From: an uncultured Campylobacter sp. | Lineage (GTDB): Bacteria; Campylobacterota; Campylobacteria; Campylobacterales; Campylobacteraceae | Assembly: GCF_938030685.1 (NCBI RefSeq) | Contig: NZ_CALHHX010000065.1 | Coordinates: 1 to 10,746, forward strand | Direction of reading: 5' to 3' | DNA length: 10,746 bases | Shown here: piece by piece, positions 6,606-10,746 of the stretch | Layout of the letters: each line of letters starts with the position of its first letter | How positions within the stretch are numbered: position 1 is the first letter of the stretch | The notes under the pieces: generated by a model | What the model was told of the DNA's origin: nothing | Databases searched by the model: none | Seen by the model: only the letters and a program-made list of their open reading frames with translations | Position numbers and translations under genes: made by a program

Positions 6606-7128
6606 TGATCTTTTGGAGGTCGCAAAGCTCGGTCGGACTATAGGTCTAAAGGGCGCGGTTAAAATTTTTGATCGCAGCGACTTCCCCTCTCAGTTTAAAA
6701 AAGGCGCCAAATTTTATCTGCGAAACGGCGAAATTCTAGAAATTCTATCCTTTAGCGGCGCAAATTCTAGTGCTATTTTTAAAAATTACGAAAGCGTAGA
6801 AGCGGCGGCAAATTTAACCAACCAAATCATTTACCGCAGCAAAGAGGACACGCGGAAATTTTGTAAATTGCAAAAGGGCGAGTTTTTTTACTTCGATATT
6901 ATCGGGCTTGAAATTTATGAAGACGGTGCAGTTTTGGGGCGCGTAAGGGACATATCGCAGATCGGAAACGGATATCTTTTTGAAGTAGAAACGGATGAAA
7001 GCCTAATCTCGCAGGCTTTGCCGAAAGAATTTTTCATCCCCTACGTGGACGCCTATGTGAAAGAAATTTCGCTTAGCGAACGTAAAATTTTTACGCAAAA
7101 TGCGCGCGCGATTTTGGAAAATTCATGA
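6598..7128 (+). CDS. rimM: Ribosome maturation factor RimM
   Basis: Assembly factor that binds S19 and helps mature the 3' (head) domain of the 30S subunit. Seen: the characteristic start LLEVAKLGRTIGLKGAVKI (residues 4-22) of the N-terminal RimM domain, then a C-terminal PRC-barrel from about residue 90 (FYFDIIGLEIYEDGAVLGRV, then GNGYLFEVE). The usual GAND segment before the strand LFEV is replaced by IGNG. The length, 176 residues, is normal. It overlaps khpA by 8 nt without a clear ribosome site of its own and overlaps trmD by 4 nt (ATGA). This suggests coupled, lower-level translation, as known for rimM and trmD in E. coli. Confidence 0.94.
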   Translation: MPDDLLEVAKLGRTIGLKGAVKIFDRSDFPSQFKKGAKFYLRNGEILEILSFSGANSSAIFKNYESVEAAANLTNQIIYRSKEDTRKFCKLQKGEFFYFDIIGLEIYEDGAVLGRVRDISQIGNGYLFEVETDESLISQALPKEFFIPYVDAYVKEISLSERKIFTQNARAILENS

Positions 7129-7826
7129 ATTTTATCTTCATCTCTCTATTTGAAAATCTCATCGCGCCCTATTTTGAGGACTCTATTTTAAAGCGCGCGG
7201 CCGATAAGAAAATAATCTCGACGCATTTTTTTAACCCGCGAAATTTCACGACAAATCGCTATAAAAAAGTAGATGATTATATGATCGGCGGCGGTGCGGG
7301 GCTTTTGATCGGCACGGAGCCGCTTGCCGGGACTATAGAACACGTAAGAGCTAAATTTAAAAACGCCAAGTTTATCTACCTCTCGCCCGCCGGTAAAAAA
7401 TTTAACCAAAACGACGCCAAGCGCCTAAGCGGCGAAGAGAGCCTATGCTTTATCTGCGGGCGCTACGAGGGGATTGATGAGCGCATAGTCGAAAGATATG
7501 TAGGTGAAATTTTTTGCATCGGCGATTTCGTTCTTACCGGCGGCGAGCTCGGCGCGCTTTGTATGTGCGATGCGATAAGCCGCAACATAAAAGGCGTTTT
7601 GGGCAACGAAAGCTCGCTTGTCGAAGAAAGCTTTGAAGGCGGAATTTTAGAGGCGCCTGCATTTACAAAGCCTGATGTTTTTGAAAATTTACCTATAGTT
7701 TCAGAGTTTTTAAAGGGTAATCACGCTAAAATGCGCAGCTTAAAAAATCAAATGGCGCTATGCAAAACGAGGTTCTTCCGCCCGGATATGTACCGAAAAA
7801 TCGCCAGAAATAAAGGAAATTTATGA
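7125..7826 (+). CDS. trmD: tRNA (guanine-37-N1)-methyltransferase
   Basis: TrmD methylates N1 of G37 next to the anticodon using S-adenosylmethionine, preventing +1 frameshifting; it is a dimeric SPOUT-class enzyme with a trefoil knot. Seen: GGGAGLLIG at 55-63, YLSPAGKKF at 85-93, CGRYEGIDERI at 111-121 and the knot segment IGDFVLTGGELGAL at 132-145, all in family order. A C-terminal domain includes LEAPAFTKPDVFENLPIVS. Length is 233 residues. It starts within the rimM stop (ATGA), and its own stop overlaps the rplS start the same way. Confidence 0.97.
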   Translation: MNFIFISLFENLIAPYFEDSILKRAADKKIISTHFFNPRNFTTNRYKKVDDYMIGGGAGLLIGTEPLAGTIEHVRAKFKNAKFIYLSPAGKKFNQNDAKRLSGEESLCFICGRYEGIDERIVERYVGEIFCIGDFVLTGGELGALCMCDAISRNIKGVLGNESSLVEESFEGGILEAPAFTKPDVFENLPIVSEFLKGNHAKMRSLKNQMALCKTRFFRPDMYRKIARNKGNL

Positions 7827-8179
7827 AAAACAAGTATATCCAAGCGTTTGAGGACGCTCAGATCACAAGCAAAAGTGTGCCTGATTTCCGTGCCGGCGAC
7901 ACCTTGAAGGTAGCCATTAGGATTAAAGAGGGCGATAAGAGCAGAATTCAAAATTTCGAGGGTACTTGCATTGCACGCCGCGGAAACGGCGTCAGCGAGA
8001 CCTTCATTATTCGCAAGATCGGCGCAAATAGCGTCGGCGTAGAGAGAATTTTCCCGATCTACAGCGAGAGTATCGAAAGCATCGAGGTTCTAAGAAAAGG
8101 ACGCGTTCGCCGTGCGAAGCTATTTTACCTACGCGACAGACGCGGTAAAGCGGCTAAAATCAAAGAGCTTCGAAAATAA
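7823..8179 (+). CDS. rplS: 50S ribosomal protein L19
   Basis: Protein of the 50S subunit at the interface with 30S. Seen: DFRAGDTLKVAIRIKEGDKSRIQNFEG near the N-terminus, then ETFIIRKIGANSVGVERIFPIYSESIESIEVLRKGRVRRAKLFYLRDRRGKAAKI in pieces typical of L19. The length of 118 residues is usual. Start is the ATG overlapping the trmD stop by 4 nt, with AAAGGAAA at 7812-7819 providing a good ribosome site, better than those of rimM or trmD and fitting a need for more L19 than TrmD. Last gene of the operon; a terminator follows within 45 nt. Confidence 0.97.
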   Translation: MKNKYIQAFEDAQITSKSVPDFRAGDTLKVAIRIKEGDKSRIQNFEGTCIARRGNGVSETFIIRKIGANSVGVERIFPIYSESIESIEVLRKGRVRRAKLFYLRDRRGKAAKIKELRK

Positions 8180-8220
8180 TCCTTTAAATTTATGCTTCCC
8201 AATTCAAAAGGAAGCTCTTT
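8162..8220 (+). repeat. Competing inverted repeat: end of rplS against the terminator 3' arm
   Basis: AAAGAGCTTC (8162-8171), inside the last codons of rplS, is a perfect 10-bp complement of GAAGCTCTTT (8211-8220), which contains the 3' arm and the first T's of the terminator. It competes with the shorter terminator stem. Confidence 0.55.
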
Positions 8221-8222
8221 TT
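8194..8222 (+). terminator. Rho-independent terminator of the rpsP-rplS operon
   Basis: GCTTCC (8194-8199) pairs with GGAAGC (8210-8215) across a 10-nt loop and is followed by TCTTTTT (8216-8222). The stem is short (6 bp) but has a T-run, sits 14 nt after the rplS stop and precedes a promoter-like region, so the operon probably ends here. Confidence 0.7.
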
Positions 8223-8226
8223 ATCA

Positions 8227-8254
8227 TGCGCGAGATTTTAAAAAATTTCGCGCA
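8227..8254 (+). repeat. 11-bp hairpin after the terminator
   Basis: TGCGCGAGATT pairs with AATTTCGCGCA (one G-T pair) around the loop TTAAAA. No T-run follows on either strand, so it is not an obvious terminator. Role unknown. Confidence 0.5.
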
Positions 8255-8330
8255 AAATCTACTCGCATTAAATCTAAAATTTTACAACTTTTCCATTAAA
8301 ATTTTTAATTTTGAATTGCCTAAAAATCGC

Positions 8331-8348
8331 CTTTTTCTATAGAAAAAG
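8331..8348. promoter_or_regulatory. 18-bp perfect palindrome, candidate operator
   Basis: CTTTTTCTATAGAAAAAG reads identically on both strands. It lies about 50 nt upstream of the TATAAAAT element, a plausible place for a dimeric regulator of the activase gene. It does not match Fur, FNR/CRP-type or other operator patterns that I can recall for this group. Confidence 0.4.
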
Positions 8349-8368
8349 ATAAAATATATCCTGATTTT

Positions 8369-8403
8369 ATTTGCGTTTAAAAATATTACTATAAAATGCA
8401 AAT
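8369..8403 (+). promoter_or_regulatory. Candidate promoter of the activase gene within an inverted repeat
   Basis: TATAAAAT (8390-8397) resembles a sigma-70 -10 element; no good -35 is seen, which is usual in Campylobacter, and T-rich sequence precedes it. ATTTGCGTTT (8369-8378) and AAATGCAAAT (8394-8403, one G-T pair) form a 10-bp inverted repeat straddling the element, as an operator might. The transcript would have a 5' leader of roughly 70 nt. Confidence 0.35.
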
Positions 8404-8406
8404 CTT

Positions 8407-8430
8407 AATTTAGAAAGCTCGCGCTAAATT
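8407..8430 (+). repeat. Small inverted repeat in the activase leader
   Basis: AATTTAG (8407-8413) and CTAAATT (8424-8430) form a perfect 7-bp stem with a 10-nt loop, ending 43 nt before the GTG start. It would be at the 5' end of the transcript if the TATAAAAT element is used. Function unproven. Confidence 0.35.
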
Positions 8431-8473
8431 TGAGAATCCGGCCGAGTAAAATTTATTCAGTAAAGAGCGAGAT

Positions 8474-10746
8474 GTGATTTTTTTAGGCATTGACGTAGGA
8501 TCAACCACTGTTAAAACGGTAGTTTTAAATGAAAAATATGAAATTTTAAGCAAGAGCTACGAGAGGCATCTGGCAAAGCCCAAGGAACTGGTGCTGGATA
8601 AAATTTTGCAAATCCAAAAAACCTATGCGGGCGAGCAATTCAGCGTCGCCATAGCGGGTTCGGCAGGCATGGGTATCGCCAAAAATTGCAAAATTCCGTT
8701 CGTCCAAGAGGTTTTCGCTACCTCGCTCGGCGTTAAGCGGATGTTTCCAAAGACCGATGTCGTCATTGAGCTCGGCGGCGAGGATGCTAAAATTTTATTT
8801 CTCACGGGCGGACTTGAAGAGCGTATGAACGGCTCATGCGCGGGCGGTACCGGCGCATTTATCGACCAGATGACCAATCTTTTGCATCTGGATATCACGG
8901 AGCTTGATCGTTTAAGCTTTGCGGCGAATAAAATTTACCCGATCGCCTCACGCTGCGGTGTGTTCGCCAAAAGCGACATTCAGCCGCTGTTAAATCAAGG
9001 CGTACGCAAGGAAGACATCAGCGCCAGTATCTACGCCGCAGTCGTCGAGCAGACGATCTCGGGGCTCGCTCAGGGTCGCGAGGTCAAGGGCAATATTCTG
9101 TTTCTAGGCGGCCCATTGTTTTTCCTAAAAGGCCTTCAGAAGCGCTTTAAAGAGGTGCTAAAGCTCACCGACGAAACCGCGACTTTCCCTGACATCGCGC
9201 CTTATTTCGTGGCTTACGGCAGCGCGCTGTACGCAAAGGATACGGGCGAGACTCTAAATTTAGAGGAGACGATCGCGCTTTTAAAAAAGGAACCCGACAG
9301 AACCGCGCTGGAAGCCGAGCCGCCGCTTTTCAAAGACAGAGCGGAATTTGACGAGTTCACCGCTCGTCACGCCCGTGCGAGCGTGCCTAAAGTAGATATC
9401 CACACCTATAGCGGAGATGCGTATTTGGGCGTGGATTGCGGCAGCACCACGATCAAAGTCGTGCTGATAGGCGCAAACTACGAACTGCTCTATAAATTTT
9501 ACTCCTCCAATAAAGGCGATCCCGTCGATATCCTGCTGCCGCGTCTTAAGGAGCTATACGATCTTTGCGAAGGCCGTATCAAAATCAAAGGCAGCGGCGT
9601 TACCGGCTACGGCGAGGATCTCATCAAAACCGCCTTTCGCTTCGATTACGGCATCGTCGAGACGATCGCGCATTATAGCGCCGCGCGTCACTTCAATCCA
9701 AAGGTAGATTTTATCATCGACATCGGCGGACAGGACATCAAGTGCTTTTCGATAAAGGATGAAAATATCGATTCTATCGTGCTAAACGAAGCGTGTAGCT
9801 CGGGCTGTGGCTCATTTTTGCAGACCTTTTCAAATTCTTTAGGCTACGACATCAAAGATTTTGCGAATTTAGCCCTTTTTGCGACCCATCCCGCCAAGCT
9901 CGGCAGCCGCTGCACGGTCTTTATGAACTCCTCGGTCAAGCAGGCCCAAAAGGACGGCGCTACGATCGAGGATATCAGCGCGGGTCTTGCCATTAGCGTT
10001 ATTAAAAACGCGATCTACAAGGTTATCCGCGTGCGAAACGCCGACGATCTTGGGCAAAATATCGTAGTGCAGGGCGGGACATTTTTAAATAACGCCGTGC
10101 TGCGCGCATTTGAGCTGGAGCTTAAGAAAAACGTTATTCGCCTCGATATCAGCGAGCTTATGGGCGCATACGGCGCAGCGCTTTTTGCCAAAAATAACGC
10201 GAACGAGCGCACCGATATGATCAGTCGCGCCGAGCTTGAAAGCTTTACTCACAGCAGCGAATTTAGCGTCTGCAAGCTCTGTACCAATAAATGCCCGCTT
10301 ACGATCAGCCACTTCGGCGATACTAAATTTGTCACAGGCAATAAATGCGAGCGCGGTGCGGGTAAGGAGATCCGCCACGACATTACGAATTTATTTGAGT
10401 TTAAAAACGAGCTTTTGCGAAAATATCGTAAGCCACCGAAGCAAGACGCACCGCGAGTCGGAATTCCGTTTGTTTTGAATATGTTTGAGATGATCCCGTT
10501 TTGGAGCGCATTTTTTGAAAATTTAGGCATGAGCCTCGTGTTGTCGCAAAAGCCGCGAAAAGAGACGCTGTTTTTGGCAAGCCAGAGCATCCCGAGCGAC
10601 ACCGTTTGCTACCCGGCTAAAAGCGTGCACGGCCACATCTACGATCTTTTAAACAAGGAAGTGGATTTTATCTTTTATCCATGCATGAGCTACAGCCTGG
10701 ATGAAAATATCAGCGAGAACTGCTACAACTGCCCCGTAGTCGCATA
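8474..10746 (+). CDS. Acyl-CoA dehydratase activase-type fused ATPase (BcrAD/BadFG family), partial
   Basis: N-terminal 757 residues of a large protein open to the window edge. The BcrAD/BadFG/HgdC activators use ATP to push electrons from a [4Fe-4S] cluster onto a difficult acceptor; long fused forms of about 1400 residues are common in anaerobes and mostly uncharacterised. Seen: two tandem ASKHA ATPase domains. Domain 1 has GIDVGSTTVK (5-14), ELGGEDAK (99-106) and cluster cysteines Cys122 (SCAGGTGAF) and Cys161 (SRCGVFAKSD). Domain 2 has GVDCGSTTIK (319-328), DIGGQDIK (416-423), Cys441 (EACSSGCGSF) and Cys480 (SRCTVFMNSS). A four-cysteine set, Cys600-x2-Cys603-x3-Cys607 and Cys625, begins the DUF2229-like region. 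The GTG start at 8474 is the only in-frame choice that keeps GIDVGSTT near the N-terminus; its ribosome site (AAAGAG) is weak. Substrate unknown; no separate dehydratase genes are in view. Confidence 0.88.
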   Translation, partial: MIFLGIDVGSTTVKTVVLNEKYEILSKSYERHLAKPKELVLDKILQIQKTYAGEQFSVAIAGSAGMGIAKNCKIPFVQEVFATSLGVKRMFPKTDVVIELGGEDAKILFLTGGLEERMNGSCAGGTGAFIDQMTNLLHLDITELDRLSFAANKIYPIASRCGVFAKSDIQPLLNQGVRKEDISASIYAAVVEQTISGLAQGREVKGNILFLGGPLFFLKGLQKRFKEVLKLTDETATFPDIAPYFVAYGSALYAKDTGETLNLEETIALLKKEPDRTALEAEPPLFKDRAEFDEFTARHARASVPKVDIHTYSGDAYLGVDCGSTTIKVVLIGANYELLYKFYSSNKGDPVDILLPRLKELYDLCEGRIKIKGSGVTGYGEDLIKTAFRFDYGIVETIAHYSAARHFNPKVDFIIDIGGQDIKCFSIKDENIDSIVLNEACSSGCGSFLQTFSNSLGYDIKDFANLALFATHPAKLGSRCTVFMNSSVKQAQKDGATIEDISAGLAISVIKNAIYKVIRVRNADDLGQNIVVQGGTFLNNAVLRAFELELKKNVIRLDISELMGAYGAALFAKNNANERTDMISRAELESFTHSSEFSVCKLCTNKCPLTISHFGDTKFVTGNKCERGAGKEIRHDITNLFEFKNELLRKYRKPPKQDAPRVGIPFVLNMFEMIPFWSAFFENLGMSLVLSQKPRKETLFLASQSIPSDTVCYPAKSVHGHIYDLLNKEVDFIFYPCMSYSLDENISENCYNCPVVA

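Larger units (their letters stand above)
8180..8473 (+). other. Intergenic region between rplS and the activase gene
   Basis: This 294-nt AT-rich stretch holds, in order: the rplS terminator, an 11-bp hairpin, an 18-bp perfect palindrome, a promoter-like TATAAAAT inside another inverted repeat, and a small leader hairpin. No convincing protein gene is seen. A 38-codon frame from 8226 to 8342 exists but has a poorly placed ribosome site and an unremarkable product. Confidence 0.7.

Noticed and set aside
8112..8342. Plus-strand frame overlapping the end of rplS
   Set aside because: It begins inside rplS in another frame, and its product is a Lys/Asn/Phe/Leu-rich string typical of AT-rich non-coding DNA.
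8226..8342. 38-codon frame in the rplS-activase gap
   Set aside because: The nearest AAGGAAG is 11 nt away and part of the terminator stem, the frame runs through a hairpin, and the product has no recognisable features.
10236..10478. Plus-strand frame inside the activase gene
   Set aside because: It overlaps the cysteine-rich region of the activase in another frame; the activase frame has clear family motifs.
1..10746. Mobile element, CRISPR array, tRNA, rRNA or a new defence system
   Set aside because: No transposase, integrase, regular spaced repeats or cloverleaf was seen; the gene content is conserved housekeeping plus one metabolic ATPase.

Overview
The window is a continuous, almost gapless plus-strand block of housekeeping genes from a member of the Campylobacterota, most likely a Campylobacter with fairly high GC (about 47% by eye), of the oral or gut group rather than C. 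jejuni itself. This rests on three things: protein sequences very close in wording to Campylobacter families (glyQ, Ffh, TrmD, a coiled-coil zinc-ribbon protein like H. pylori HP0958), AAGGA-type ribosome sites, and a gene order that, from memory, matches the C. jejuni Cj0704-Cj0714 block (glyQ, nif3-like, zinc ribbon, waaA, pseudouridine synthase, ffh, rpsP, KH protein, rimM, trmD, rplS). The exact species cannot be fixed from the window.

Layout: positions 17-4645 hold five tightly packed genes with gaps of 9 nt or less, or overlaps: the glycyl-tRNA synthetase alpha subunit, a Nif3-like metal protein, the zinc-ribbon coiled-coil protein, Kdo transferase WaaA and an RluA/RluD-type pseudouridine synthase. 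After a 66-nt gap comes ffh (signal recognition particle GTPase). A 78-nt gap rich in inverted repeats separates ffh from the ribosomal-protein operon rpsP-khpA-rimM-trmD-rplS, whose genes overlap or nearly touch. A rho-independent terminator follows rplS. A 294-nt AT-rich intergenic region with several inverted repeats then leads to a large gene that runs off the right edge: a fused CoA-dehydratase-activase-type ATPase. It has two actin-like (ASKHA) domains, each with a cysteine pair 39 residues apart, followed by a further cysteine cluster.

The genes mostly serve translation and protein targeting: tRNA charging, rRNA and tRNA modification, ribosome maturation, two ribosomal proteins and SRP. 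WaaA adds an envelope function. The activase is a separate transcription unit with a likely anaerobic redox role.

Main points for a second look: (1) a very strong excess of the 6-base word RAATTY, about 96 copies by eye where base composition predicts about a dozen, apparently overriding codon choice; this fits the methylation-dependent DNA-uptake mark known for Campylobacter. (2) Two interleaved inverted repeats in the rpsP leader that could form a pseudoknot or a two-state switch. (3) Low-complexity additions in two normally compact essential enzymes (the GlyQ C-terminus and the middle of WaaA). (4) Palindromes in front of the activase gene. I see no mobile element, CRISPR array, tRNA or rRNA.
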